This document shows, piece by piece, positions 11,591-24,094 of a DNA stretch of 64,000 nt. Source of the stretch: Molanna angustata (taxonomy: Eukaryota > Arthropoda > Insecta > Trichoptera > Molannidae). The notes beneath the pieces were generated by a model. That model did not search any database. It saw only the letters and a list, made by a program, of their open reading frames with translations, and was not told the DNA's origin. The position numbers were made by a program, and so were the translations under genes. Each line of letters starts with the position of its first letter. Positions within the stretch are counted from its first letter, which is position 1. Where the stretch lies: assembly GCA_963576475.1 (NCBI GenBank), contig OY754970.1, positions 29,712,591 to 29,776,590 of the forward strand. Direction: 5' to 3'.

Positions 11591-11829
11591 TATATGCCTG
11601 TTCATATACTATTTCTATATCTTAACATTAACTGACATACATTGTCATTTATATATATTGTGCGTCTTTTTTTAGTGTCAAAATTTTAATTTTTTAGTGC
11701 CGACAAGAAAATCTAAAATTTTCATAAACTCTTGTACGAATTTGTTATATTGTAGATACATATCTTCCCGACAGAGTAACGAATAACAAACTATACCTAC
11801 CACATAGTAAGTTAAGATAAATTCAGTTT

Positions 11830-12182
11830 ACAGGGGATTGTTATGAAGATAAATATACAGGGGATTGTTATGAAGATAAACATACAGGGGATTGTTATGA
11901 ACATAAAAATACAAGGGATTCTTATGATGTTATTTAGATAAACATACAGGGGATTGTTATGAAGATAAACATACAGGGGATTGTTATGAAGATAAACATA
12001 CAGGGGATTGTTATGAAGATAAACATACAGGGGATTGTTATGAAGATAAACATACAGGGGATTGTTATGAAGATAAAAATACAGGGGATTGTTATGAACA
12101 TAAAAATACAAGGGATTCTTATGATGTTATTTAGATAAACATACAGGGGATTGTTATGAAGATAAACATACAGGGGATTGTT
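11830..12182. repeat. 27-bp minisatellite
   Basis: About 13 units of ACATACAGGGGATTGTTATG plus AAGATAA (27 bp) lie head to tail. A variant with AACATAAAAATACAAGGG and TTCTTATGATGTTATTTAG appears twice, 197 bp apart (11894 and 12091), showing block duplication. Because 27 is a multiple of three, a 99-codon minus frame of repeated YLHNNPLYV stays open. This follows from the period and is not evidence of a protein. Confidence 0.9.
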
Positions 12183-12375
12183 AAACCGTGCTTTTAAATA
12201 AACTTAAAAATATGAGTATAATAAATTTATTTAGTTAATTGAGAGTTATAGGTACACCCAAAATATGCAGATTTTAGAAGAGAAATAATTGTGTAAGTGG
12301 ATCTAAAAAAAATATTACATTATTTCAAATTTTAAAATTACAAATAATCAGAATATTGAAATAATTTTTTAATTA

Positions 12376-12672
12376 TTTATTCATTCATTCATACCATCAC
12401 GGCATATCCCACAATGTGGGGTAACCAGCGAAAGATGTGAGGGTGTGCATTGCCTTATAAAAGGGAGAACAACACATCTTTGTATACCCACACACCAGTC
12501 TCGTTTCACCAAAAAAGGCACTACATTCAGAATGGGTGGTGAACCTCATTGCTGAACTATGTAAGATGTTATTGTTGCCTGTTGTATTTTCGATTACCCG
12601 GCTCTTACGGGACACTCGAAAACAATGATTTAAAATAATGGAAGCACTATTCTAAGCCGGTGCCTCACAGCT
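12376..12672 (-). mobile_element. Dispersed element D2, copy 1
   Basis: It shares the whole layout with 47561-47832: CATTCATACCATCACGG at the left, ATTGCTGAACTA in the middle, CGGCTCTTACGGGACACTCG, then TTCTAAGCCGGTGCCTC at the right. The left end, read on minus, finishes in a TGAATGAATGAAT tail, so it resembles a 5'-truncated LINE or SINE ending in a short tandem repeat. The minus frame 12615-12397 is not preserved in the other copy. Confidence 0.7.
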
Positions 12673-13324
12673 ATTTTTTAATTATGTAAGACAAAATATA
12701 AACACAAAATGTAACACCTGCATTATGAAAGAAATGCATACGTATGTAATTCATAGATTCGTTCAGGGATCGCAGAGAAATGCAAAGCTTCAAAAGGTGC
12801 TAAGCAAAGTGTACATTGCGCATGCTCGTTACTCAAGTGCATTCTGCGTACAATTGGAATGACAAGTGGGAAGATGAAATTTTATTTTTCTAGCCAGACA
12901 ATAAAATCTTATTTTCTGGATCAAATCTGGATAATCCATATTGATGCGATATTTATTTACAATAATCACATTAAAATTAATTTATAATAAGAACCTATAT
13001 TATGCCCCATTCTGATTCGTCTAAATTTATCCGTCTGATTTTTAGTAGGTATATGAGAAATGTCAAAAATTGACTGCATTTATACGGGACTCATTACGTC
13101 ACACCGCACGGATATGGCCTCGGCACGGATAAAATACTTTTATACGCAGTTTCCCGGTGGTTACAGACGTTTTCGTACTCTGAAACGAATCAGAATAGAG
13201 CATATTATACCTAAATCTATTGATAGACTGCTGATCCTGGTCATTAATACACCGATCCTGGTCAGTCATTTCTAATATAAAAATAAAACCAATAACATGA
13301 AAAACAAGTGTGTTGTACCCAATA
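12673..13324. other. AT-rich DNA, no gene seen
   Basis: Overlapping small frames at 13060-13350 are on both strands and show no family features. Confidence 0.5.
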
Positions 13325-13875
13325 ATTACTATTACCAAGTCACTCCACAAAGCATTACAATTTTGTATGGAAAATATAAAACAGCATATTCATCAAATGA
13401 GTTTGTTAAATTATTTTTGATTTAAATATTTTGTTAAGAAACTTAATAATAATTCTTCAATGCCATTTTATGGAAATGATGTGCCTTTATAGCAATTTGA
13501 AAATAAAAACATCAAATTTGAATTTTCCTGAGCTTGGAATCACTTTGAAGCATTTGACAGTTAAAAAAATTAAGAAGCACAAATCAGATATCCTTCAAAA
13601 TCTAACGGAGTCTAAGCGACTATAAGATATACAAATTTACAAAATTTGAAAAGAATCGAATGATTATTTTAGTTTACCGTCGAGAAAGTAAAATAAACAC
13701 ACCGTACATAGCATATACATAGTACACAGCACGCACACACACAGATAGTTTCATTGTGATGAAACATTCAGAATACAATCTCAGCATGATACTAGTTAAT
13801 ATGAAAAAAATATCCATAAAATTGCGAATTCATAACTCCCCAGTATATCCCCTTGGGGTAGTGAGAAGTAAAAAT
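13325..13875 (+). repeat. Repeat R2 with conserved frame, copy 2
   Basis: This is the inverse counterpart of 5296-5807. On plus it reads TKSLHKALQFCMEN near 13335-13378. After a frameshift comes QCHFMEMMCLYSNLKIK, then VKKIKKHKSDILQNL in 13431-13625. Against copy 1 the second block is about 35/52 identical residues with a one-codon gap and mostly conservative changes. The right end CCCCTTGGGGTAGTGAGAAG matches the left end of copy 1. Function is unknown. Confidence 0.6.
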
Positions 13876-16163
13876 ATTACTTGGAGGTACAATAATGTAT
13901 AATACTTTATTAAATCTACGGAAATAAACTCAAGAAATTTCATTATTCAATGATACGAAGGTATTCTCTAGAACCTTCCGGATATAGTTTAGTTAATAAA
14001 GAGAGCGTGTATGAAAGTTAACGTAAGTAAAATAATCTTATATTAGATTTTAAAATTGTTTAGTGAAATGAAAACACATTGATCCCAGTAATTTAAGATG
14101 AAATCAAAATTTTCGTATACAATAAATATATTTTGATGATAGTTATAATTGTTTATGTACCTATGTTAACTTCAATTATAAAAATATATCTATATACAGT
14201 TCATAGAGTGGAGGAGTTTTTCCTGTTAGCTCGGAGAATCTTTTACCTGGAGGACCTGATGTGGCATGGAGAAAAGACAAACTATAAAAATTAAAAGAAA
14301 GAAAGATGGTTAAAAATGCAAAGGAAAAAATATTACGAAAGAAAGTAGTATTTAAAGGATTTCAAATGAAACTATGTAAGATACGAACCCAGAACTCATC
14401 TTGATTTCACCTTGAATATTAGAATTATTGAATGAGAATTTTGGGAAATTTTATTATTAAACGCATTTAAAAATTTAAAAAAACATTTTTCAAAACAACG
14501 TGTTGACAGTTGATGACAGAAATATGTCGTTATTCTTTGGTGAATTGTATATTTATTTAATTACTGGCTCAAGCGATATAACAACTGATCTAATTACAGT
14601 TAGTAATAAACCTAACTCAACCTAACTAGTAGTATTAATAGTAGATAATAATATTATGTGTGTATTATATGAAGGTGATCAGGTTAGTGTAGTACCTACT
14701 GTAGGCAGTGCATTTAATACTTTATAATTACCATCAATCCTTCCATATCTATGGCACTACTATAAATTGTACCACAGTATTTATTTTATTATGGATAACA
14801 TCGACTTTTTTCAGTGGTATAATTTTCGCTAACCAATAAATTAACGACAGCTAAATATAAATTTTATATATGCGACCTTCACTGATGCCAAATAAACCAG
14901 TTTAAAGTCATTAATGTATTATCTAGTCATAGTCTATATAGGTATTTGGGGATTATAGACTATTATAGTAGCACTCATATAGGGCCGAAGAAATTTCAGA
15001 AGCAACGGATTAATTTCACGTAAAATTGTTTGCTTTCCTTTATAAATACTTCCTCCAATCTAGCTCTTTACACATTCACTGCCCTTTTTACGATTTCATC
15101 GACTTTATTTGGTGTTTTTTTTTTTTCTTTTTTACGCTAAAATATTTATCTACGTTGTACTTACTTGTCCACGTTGTACATAGTTTCTAATGCATTTAAT
15201 CAAAATTTATATTTAACTCCTGTTAATTTACTACAATGAGTAAAACACAAATTTTGATTTCGTTCGAAACAAAAAAATCGTTATTCTAAGAATTTTTTCA
15301 AAATACATTACTCAGCCAAATGGCAAAATATGTAAATTACGACGATCCCTTGTAGATTTATAATTAGGTATATTTTCTATTATAACTCAGGATATATTTA
15401 TATTTAATCAATTAACAAAATAACCCACGCAGTAGTCATTTCAGTTCTATGTGTTCCTTTCAGTAAACTATCCTTAGTACTTTTTAAGTGCGGTGTTTTT
15501 CAAGGTTTGAAAGTTCCTCGAACTCTATTTCAGAATTCTGCTAGTACCAATGAGCAGAATGGATCTGAAGTGGGGGAAGAACAGTCATAAATTATATTAA
15601 TTACGTATTCATACTAACATTTGCTGAAATAATCTTATTAAATATTGATTACAGAGTTCAACGGAGTTAACTATTTGTATTTCTTATCATTTTAATACAA
15701 CAATATCATTAGGTTATTGGCCTATATATTATAAAATGTCTCTTAGCAGATGGGCTTTATAATCACAATCAAATATTGTAAAATTATTATTTATGATTTA
15801 TCTATCTTATGTAAACAATCGCTATTATTACTATTAGCAAAAGACAGTAAAAAATATTATTATTGTTGTCATTTGGTTTATAAATAAATTACATTTTAGC
15901 ACTATATAATAAATTGATATTATCAAATAAACCTTATGTGGCAGCTAAAATTTCACTGTTTAAAAAATAAAACGAATTTATCAGCCACGTGCTGTTATGA
16001 TCTTTTATGCGGTATATAAAAATATGTTTTAAATCGTTTAATTATTACATATAACATTTCAATAAACCCATTTTATCAAAACTTTTTTGTTTTTCAGGGT
16101 TTTGGGTGGACATTGTTTAAGATTAATAATGTATGGATTTTCACATTATCGGAAAGGATTTCA
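13876..16163. other. AT-rich DNA, no gene seen
   Basis: 2.3 kb without a recognisable frame, repeat family member or RNA gene. Confidence 0.5.
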
Positions 16164-16530
16164 ATGACAGGGTAAGAAATGAGAACATAAGGAAAGAATG
16201 TAAGATGAAGAAATATATCATTAATAGAATGAAAGTGAACACACTGAGATGGTTTGGCCACATGGGTAGAATGAATGAGGAACGCCTGACGAAGAAAATA
16301 TACAATGCGGATAGGAATGGATTGAGAGGCCGGGGCCGCCCAAGAAAGGGATGGCACGACCATGTGAACGATATTCTGAAAGACGGAAATGTTAGAAGCA
16401 TGTACAATAGACGAACATGTATGAGACGATGCATGAATGTTGACGAGGCGATGAATGTGTGCCAGGATAGAAAGATATGGCGTTCGGTTCTCTTTGCCTA
16501 CCCCGTAAGGGACATGGCGTGATGGTATGT
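16164..16530 (+). pseudogene. RTE-type LINE family L1a, C-terminal fragment
   Basis: The frame reads DRVRNENIRKECKMKKYI, then VNTLRWFGHMGRMNEERL, RGRGRPRKGWHDHVNDIL, CMRRCMNVDEAM and a terminal AYPVRDMA before TGA. The RxRNExIR, LRWFGHxxRM and GRGRPRKxW motifs mark the C-terminal tail of a non-LTR reverse transcriptase. The 3' end runs into GGTATGTATGTGTATGTA, the short tandem tail shared by the copies at 24788, 29541, 37612, 46559 and 51534. It is 5'-truncated, and this copy has an open frame over ~120 codons. No clean target duplication was found. Confidence 0.85.
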
Positions 16531-17439
16531 ATGTGTATGTAGATTGGTATTGCAGATGAAGTTTTCAAACTCTACCGTATGTACATACATATATTCTATT
16601 GATTATGCCATGTGTTATGTTGTTTTTTAACTCGTGTATTTTTAATGAATAAATTGTCTTAACAACTTGAACAGTCTGCATCAAAAAAATTCATATTTAA
16701 ACTTGTACGCATTTGGATTGGTCATTTTGATTTCTATACAAGTAACTTTTAAAGTTTTTTTCTCATATAAGAATGACTATAAATATATTCCATAAAGAGA
16801 TTTATATCTAATGAGCGTAAAGTATTTATTTTTCACCACAAATTGAATATTATATATGAAGCAACGAACGCGGAAATTTCATTCAAATCACATTACGCAT
16901 TTCGTACAGGTGGATAATTTAACAAATTATGGCGTAAACATTATTTGTTTCCATTAAGAATGGCCTAAATAAGAACGAATTCCACTCTAATTGACTCATT
17001 CCTTTCATAATAATAGTTAAATAAAACATATTATTTTCACTATTAATTATGTAAAAAATATATGGCTTTAAACACTAAGAGAGAATTTATGAAACATGTG
17101 TATGACAAAGGCACTCACAGAAAGGATTCGAAAATTATTTAGGACCTTCGAAATGAAGATCGGGGATGATAGCAACTTGAACTCTTAAGCGATCATATGA
17201 GGAGTAGACATTCCTCGGGTAAGAGGTTTTTTTTAATTCTAGAGAGATGGGCTTCATAATAGAAGCAAACAATATAACTATTGGCAGTTATTTACTTATT
17301 TATTAATTTTTCATTAATTTCACAGTAAGTACATAATATTTACTGACCTCACTGTGGCTGGCCTGTATTAGGTCGACAACTTTACATAAAGTAATGACAG
17401 TGTAAGTACGTGTATGTTTAACAGATCAAATATTATTAT
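16531..17439. other. AT-rich DNA, no gene seen
   Basis: No feature supported. Confidence 0.5.
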
Positions 17440-17872
17440 ATACTAGCGTATATGACAGACGTTATCCTGCCCGAACTATTTGTGAAACAAAAAAAAACAT
17501 TTAACATATATTTGAATCATATGGATGTTATTATTCCCTGAGCAAACTTACAGTTTCTTGTTTGATGAGCCGCTACACACTTTGAGGTTAGATTGACTGT
17601 CTTTTCGTATATAATTGCAATACATCATATATGGTCAGATTTCTTAGTGTTATCAGATAGAAAAAAAACTAAACATCTTTTGTAATCTATTGTTATGAAA
17701 AATCATGTTTTTAATTTTCCTTTTATTATATTAATGTTTAAAATTCTATTTTGTGAATCTAAACCATTCAGGGACAAACACACACAAAAATTTCATCAAA
17801 ATCGATTCAGCCGTTTAGGAAGAGTTCAGTGACATACATTTCACACGTACAGAAGAATTATATATATAAAGA
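17440..17872 (+). mobile_element. LINE-like 3' end, family L3, copy 1
   Basis: It starts TATATACTAGCG with GACAGACGTTATCCTG and ends with TTCATCAAAATCGATTCAGC, CGTTTAGGAAGAGTTCAGTG and a TATATATAAAGAT tail. The GACAGACGTT start and TCAAAATCGATT end match the layout at 50792-51240. This form is common at 3' ends of insect RTE-type elements. The name is from general pattern and not from a search. Confidence 0.5.
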
Positions 17873-18657
17873 TATTATATACGCAATCTTAATTTCATTC
17901 TTATAGTTTTAATTGAACACATTTTCAATTTAATTCCACTTATTTTGACCAATCCAAAAATTAATAACTTAAAAAAAGTGTTTTAATAATACTAGAATGT
18001 ATCTATGCCAAGGTGAGAACATGCGAATAGTGTACTGAGGCCACCATAGCAAGTGAAATATTTACTATACTAGACCAGAAAGAATGTATCTATCTAGTCA
18101 AGTTATCCACCTCTGCCCATTCAGTATACAGGGACTGTAATTACATAGATCATTCGCAGAACACTAGAATGAACAGCATCAACAAAATGTGAGGAAAAAG
18201 TTCATGGACTCTTTTATATTATTTATCCCTGGATCATGGTGTAAAAAGAATCAATAAACGTGAATAGAAGATTCACAATCGTCGGGTGTTATAGACTAGA
18301 CGACGGAAAATTTACCAAGATCTGAGAAATCTGCTAGCTCGATAGGAATTTTCTGATAATTAAACGCGGTTTCTATTTCAGAATCAATAAATATTATTCA
18401 TTGAGATAACTAAATTCGTATGACTATGAGACCATAAGGTCCACGTACCTACATCACGGAGGACCTCCGATCTATAGTAAAAGAATAAAATTGGTGACAA
18501 TATAATGGTAATTTATATAAAAATTAATAATAATTTCGCAGAAAACTTTAATCTCAATGATTTTTTTTAAAATGAAATAAAATGATTTATTTTTACATAT
18601 TACAATAACAAAAAAGTAATTATATTATAAAAAGACTTATAATAAACATACTATGTA
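17873..18657. other. AT-rich DNA, no gene seen
   Basis: No feature supported. Confidence 0.5.
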
Positions 18658-18750
18658 CAAAGAGATGAAGAGACTGGCGGACTATAGAGATAAGTGGAAA
18701 GATCGAGTGTTTGGTGCAGACCAATCCTAGGATTGTGACCCAGAAGAACA
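18658..18750 (+). pseudogene. LINE 3' fragment, empty-site paralogue
   Basis: AGAGATGAAGAGACTGGCGG, TTTGGTGCAGACCAATCCTA and GGATTGTGACCCAGAAGAAC form a short RT C-terminal/3' UTR remnant. The same sequence at 46135-46214 is split by a 294-bp hAT MITE exactly at CTAGGATT, which here occurs once (18727-18734). Confidence 0.7.
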
Positions 18751-19782
18751 ATAGTTCAATAATAGAATGAATAGAACAATAGTAGAATGTACAATAGTTC
18801 CTATTTGTAAATTAACTGCTTCACTAGATGAGTCTGTTCTGAGGCAGTACCTTGACAATTTAGTCTAAGGTTTCATATTATTAAATGCAATAGAAATAAC
18901 AGAATCAATAAAAAAATAGAAAAATACAGTGTCCTCTCAGTTTTTTTTAATCCAATTCATGGAATTTTATGATACAAAGTAGATTAAGATTGCGATTATA
19001 CTGTGATCGAGTACTGATTTAATTTTTTAAGATTAAGAAAAGATGAGAATTTATAAAAAGAGCTCGTAGGGAATCACAAGTGGAGTTATCGCGCGTGTTC
19101 TTTATTAAATTGAATTGTCCAAAATTCTGGAATAATCCAGGGCAAGTCGATATCGTCAGGGGAAAACAAGGTAATTCTATCTATTGCGAATAATATGATC
19201 ATAATAACATTTAAGTTGTAATAGATTTTTGAAAATTTGTGTAATTTAACTAATATTACATTTAAAATCAGCTGTACGGAAATTCACGTACCTTATTTAA
19301 GGTTTGTAGGTACTTGACGACTTACAGTCGTTGTGAACGACTGACTTAGAGGGACAATTGGTAATGTCGATATCACAAGAAGCCTTTGCTTGCATACAAA
19401 TAATACATAGAATAATGATTGTTCCACTTTCATTCGACACATTATGAAGCAATGTGTTTCCAACGCATGAAATACAATGCGTACTAGCGTACTTAAAATT
19501 TACGAGAAAAATCAGTGATTTCAATAATGGCTCGGTATTATTATAAACAATGATACAAACCTAACTGATAATAATTATTTCAAAACATAACAAGATAATT
19601 AGTACAGACATTTTTTTTGTATTCATTAGTTTGTAGGTAAGTAGGTTTTGCACCACACGCATACACTTATCTAAATAAGGTAGATACTTCAGAAAGCCAC
19701 AGTAACATATGTATTTGACCTTTTTACATAACTATGTGAATAGACAAAGCACAAAAAATAGTCGAAAAACAGGAAGGTACTA
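18751..19782. other. AT-rich DNA, no gene seen
   Basis: The minus frame 19524-19297 (75 codons) shows no domain or duplicate in the window. Confidence 0.5.
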
Positions 19783-19987
19783 TGGCAACTGACAGGTAGG
19801 TACTATGTCAAATATTAATTTAAAACGTACCCAATAACAAGTTGCCACATTCTGGAGACATACGATATTAATCGCCTCACAGGTCCAGATTGAAAACACA
19901 ATTAAAAACTGTGTCTCCACCGGGAATCGAACCGGGACCCTTGGATCAGCAGTCACATACCCAACCAACTGAGCCACGAAGGCCGAC
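19783..19987 (-). mobile_element. tRNA-derived SINE family B, copy
   Basis: On minus, GTCGGCCTTCGTGGCTCAG, TTGGTTGGGTATGTGACTGC and GGTTCGATTCCCGGTGGAGA form a tRNA-like head with A- and B-box-like stretches. A body follows with AACAAGTTGCCACATTCTGG reversed and CTATGTCAAATATTAAT. Full-length relatives are at 47234-47460 and 27920-28095. The acceptor ends do not pair well and the body is fused, so this is a SINE and not a tRNA gene. Confidence 0.85.
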
Positions 19988-20565
19988 AAATGTGATATGT
20001 GATTTTATATTGTGGCTTTCGGAGATTTTTCAAAGTGTTGAAAATTGTTATTTTAACACGACAGTGTGAAGCGTTATATTATAAAGCGTGATAAAATCAT
20101 TTTATATTTATTGCAGAAGACTAATTATTGAAATCACATCTTACATTTACATACATCTTTGTGGGTGGAAATCCTATTCCAGACACATTTGTCTCCGATA
20201 GAAAATAAACTGTCTTTATACTAAGACGTAAGTCTGGACTTGATATCATGATGTAAGTATGGCAGTTTGATTAAAAAAAACTTTGATTAAAAAAAACAAT
20301 ATAAAACAGTTACCAATTTTGATTAAAGAAAAATATGCCACTGACCCATCTGCACAAAATCCTAACAAATGAGGCAACAAAATCTGTCAAAGGAAACACT
20401 CACATTTTTATGGCTTACATCGTGATTCAGAACCATTGATTCCATACATTGTAGGTATGATTGAAACTTAAAAAAAGATAATAAATTACCTACGGTAGAA
20501 TTTTGACCTTTGATGGATCAGTAGTCACTATTAAAAGCTCTGTATACCTACTCTTCTTGCTACAT
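19988..20565. other. AT-rich DNA, no gene seen
   Basis: Only small repeats such as TTTGATTAAAAAAAAC in tandem near 20270-20300. Confidence 0.5.
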
Positions 20566-20890
20566 ATTAAACTATCGGACCGAATAAGAAATGAGGAGAT
20601 ACGTAGAAGGTCAGGAGTAACAGACGTCGTCGAAAGAGTGGCTAAGCTCAAGTGGTCTTTTGCGAGACTCGTTGATAGACTTCAAGACAGACAGAATGGT
20701 GGACAAAAAGGGTAGTGGATTGGAGACCTCGCGAAGATAAAAGAAATAGAGGGAGGCCCCTCACGCGATGGTCTGATAATATAAAAAGAATGGCTGGTGA
20801 TTGGATGCAGAAGGCGCAAGACAGATATATATGGATATGGGGGAGGCCTACGTTCAACAGTGGACAGAAATAGCTATATAAGTAAGTGAG
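20566..20890 (+). pseudogene. LINE RT C-terminal fragment (family ending AYVQQWT-like)
   Basis: The frame reads LSDRIRNEEIRRRSGVTDVV, then ERVAKLKWSFARLVDRL. After frame breaks come GRPLTRWSDNIKR-like DNA (TCACGCGATGGTCTGATAAT) and GAGGCCTACGTTCAACAGTG, the latter encoding the EAYVQQW motif common at insect LINE C-termini. It ends in AAGTAAGTGAGTAAGTA, a short tandem tail. Several stops and frameshifts make it non-functional. Confidence 0.75.
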
Positions 20891-22109
20891 TAAGTATACA
20901 ATACTTGTGCAAATAAATTAATTGGTACTAATAAATTCAAAGAAATGGAAATGATATTGAATTTGAACACGATATGATAAATTGTACTCTCTCGGTAAAA
21001 TGTGTTCAGTCGCAGTTCAATGAATGTGATCTTAGAGTAGTTTATCACGAGTACGTCAATCAGTACATTTGTCAGAGGAATCATTCAATTACACCGTGAT
21101 GTTTGTTATTACTCTTATTATTTTTATATACATAACATATTATATATCAACTGGCAATATTCAAAAACATTAGCTGAATTCATCCTTATCTTTTGTTTTT
21201 TCGTATGTTTTTCCTCAATGCATTTCGTGTATGACCTATCAAAAAAAATGTTTATAAACAAATTGCACACAGATAGTGAATGACGTAAAAATGATTTTAT
21301 TTATAATTACCTGTAATTATTTTATAATGTTTAATTTTATTGCGATTAAAGTGCTCACATTCTCAATAACGTATAAAATTAAGAAATTATTGTGATAAAA
21401 TGATTTTTTTAAACAAAGCTTTTTCTACAAATTAACATACAATTTTTTTTTAATTTTATTTGACAGCAAAATATAGTTTTTAGTTTAGTTGAATATGCCT
21501 CAGAATCAAGGCGTTATTCGTACACGTTTTTATACACTCATATACATTATAATATTATCGTGGATGCAATAAGTAAAATAAAAACATAAACCCACATTCG
21601 TGAGTAAGAAATCTAGAAAGACCGTGGCTGGTTGAGAAATAAAAAAACGTCAAAAAAATGAACCAATAATTTATAATAATCAAAATAGTTATTTGTTTCG
21701 CTACCTTGTTTTATTGTGTTTATTTTTTGTTCACATTTTTTTTATTTGAACGACAATTATTTGAATGACTTCAATTTAAAAAGGTAATCATTTATTAGTA
21801 TTGTTCTGCACCGTATGAGTTTGTTAACTTTTTTGCTGACAATTTCTCTTCCGACAATGATTGTGTGAACACAAGTGAATTATAACAACGTTTTTTGTGT
21901 TACAACGATCTGAATAGAGACGAAAAAATAATTTGAATCTACTCGCCAATTTGATTAAAAAAAAAAAAAAAATGTTACTATTTCCGATTTTATATTTTCA
22001 TGCCTATGTTGTCATATTTTGGAAAAAGAAGACGCTCGTATCGATAATCCAACTGTTGATTTGTTCAGGAGAACTTTGTTCTCTTAACATATCGACAATG
22101 TATCAAGCC
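20891..22109. other. AT-rich DNA, no gene seen
   Basis: No feature supported. Confidence 0.5.
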
Positions 22110-23080
22110 AGAATACGCGAGAATTGTATGGAGAGGTCTACTTTTTTCACAGCTTTTCCAAATTTGAAGTCAAAAAACACCAACTTAGAGGCTTCGCAGC
22201 ATATATGTTCCATGGACGGATTTACTCAGAATTCGGAGTAGAACATTTCGTGTGTCTGTGTGTCTGTGTGTGTGTGTGTGTGTCTGTGTGTGTGTGTGTC
22301 TGTGTGTGTGTGTGTCCGTCCCCCCCTTATAACTTTTGATCCGCTCAATTTACAGAGCCCAAAATTTCAGAATATATACACAGTTATAGGCTTACAAAAC
22401 TTTTATACTCAGAATTTCGAATTTTTGTTTTAGTCAGGGGTTATCAACTTTTGAATTTTTACTTTATTTTTTCATATATCTCAGAAACCATAAAAGCTAG
22501 TACGCTGAAAATTGGTACAAATATAGACAAATACAAAATCTCAAATATGTTTATTCAAAAAAATTCCAGGGCTTCTCAAACATTTTTTATTAAGAAAAAT
22601 ATTTTTTTTATGATAAATTTATGAGTTTAACTGCCTATATTTCCAAACTTTTTAAAAATATCGAAAAAAGCCGAAACACCCCAACTAGATAATTTAATTT
22701 TCTATAAAAAATATAAACATTGTATTTGTACATCTCAAATTTTTTTTAACAATTTTTATAAAAATAGAATTTAGTGACGACATCGCTTCATACAATTTAT
22801 ATGGCAGTCGCCTATACACAATATGTAAGAAGACTTAATAGTTTGATAGGATTTTAATATCCAAACAAACATACAGAACCATCATGCTGTTTTCATATCC
22901 CGGGAAGGAAAAGAGGACTGACCTCCATACTGTCCTATCTTGACATACATACCAACAAGTGTTAAAATTTTCAATAATTTGGATTTATGGGTTTATAGTT
23001 TGATTTTTATTCTTCAACTATACATACAATCGCTATCGACAGTTGGATCTCATGTGTTACATGCAACTAGTCGATATCGA
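22110..23080 (+). repeat. Dispersed repeat D3, copy 1 (direct duplication)
   Basis: It shares ordered blocks with 24095-24680: AAGTCAAAAAACACCAACTT, TTTAACTGC, GATAATTT-A-TTTTCTAT, TGTACATCTCAAA, GACTGACxTxCAxACTxTCC and AGTTGGATCTCATG. Copy 1 also holds the TG-rich microsatellite, absent from copy 2. No ORF is shared, so it looks like a non-coding mobile element or an old segmental duplication. Confidence 0.65.
22252..22320. repeat. TG/TCTG microsatellite
   Basis: TGTGTCTGTGTGTCTGTGTG and further TG runs lie inside repeat D3 copy 1, ending GTGTCCGTCCCCCCC. Confidence 0.9.
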
Positions 23081-23369
23081 TGTCGAGTTTTTTTAGTATT
23101 CAAATGACATAAGAGACCTCAATTTCAGTTATTATATTTACCACTATAAAATACTTTTCCTTATATTACATCAATATTAGCGATCTGCTAAAAGTCAATG
23201 TACTGATAAAACATAAACCAAAAAAATAACACGTTCATTTGCGAATTACATCATACACTATATAATGTATCAATCTGTCATATATAGGTACGGTGCTTAT
23301 TTATCTGATATTAAACTCATTGTCAGTTTTCTAATGTTTTTTTTTTAATGTTTGAAACAAAAAATTCCT
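23081..23369. other. AT-rich DNA, no gene seen
   Basis: No feature supported. Confidence 0.45.
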
Positions 23370-23495
23370 TCTGGCCGCCGCCTATCCGGTAGACCACCCA
23401 AGAGATGGAAGGATAGCTGGACTTCGTCATCCCAGGATGCATAGTTTCTGAAGAACAGACCAACTAGGTCTACTAAACGAAGAAGAAGAAGAAAC
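23370..23495 (+). pseudogene. Short LINE 3' fragment with (GAA)n tail
   Basis: GGCCGCCGCCTATCCGGTAG, ACCACCCAAGAGATGGAAGG and ATAGCTGG encode GRRLSGRPPKRWKDSW, the GRPxKRWxD motif of LINE RT C-termini. A few codons later it ends in GAAGAAGAAGAAGAA. Confidence 0.65.
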
Positions 23496-23680
23496 ATCAC
23501 TCCATAATCACATAAAATTATGATGAAAGAAATAATATATAATTTTTCGTTCTATTTTATTGAGCGGGAATCATCTGTTCATACTCGTCGATTATTATTT
23601 TTGCATTGTGGTGCCGAAATCGCAAATCTAAAGGGCTTCGAGCTAGGTTTTTTTTTAATGACCAACAAACAATATAGACA

Positions 23681-23970
<290 letters not shown>

Positions 23971-24094
23971 GACGGTAAAATAAAACCATTTACATAAAAA
24001 AAGTACAGAATAAAGATACATCACATCATCTTAAGTTAAAAATATAAAAATCAAAAAGTATACATGTATATGAATATACATAGTTTTAAGCCAA

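Noticed and set aside
11812..12111. 99-codon repeat protein YLHNNPLYV
   Set aside because: The frame is open only because the repeat period of 27 is divisible by three. No start context, flanking gene or homologue was seen.
19912..19987. Candidate functional tRNA gene (also 42940-43035, 47230-47305, 50124-50200)
   Set aside because: The tRNA-like parts are fused to repeated non-tRNA bodies shared among copies, several carry TSDs or A-rich tails, and acceptor stems pair poorly. They fit SINE heads.
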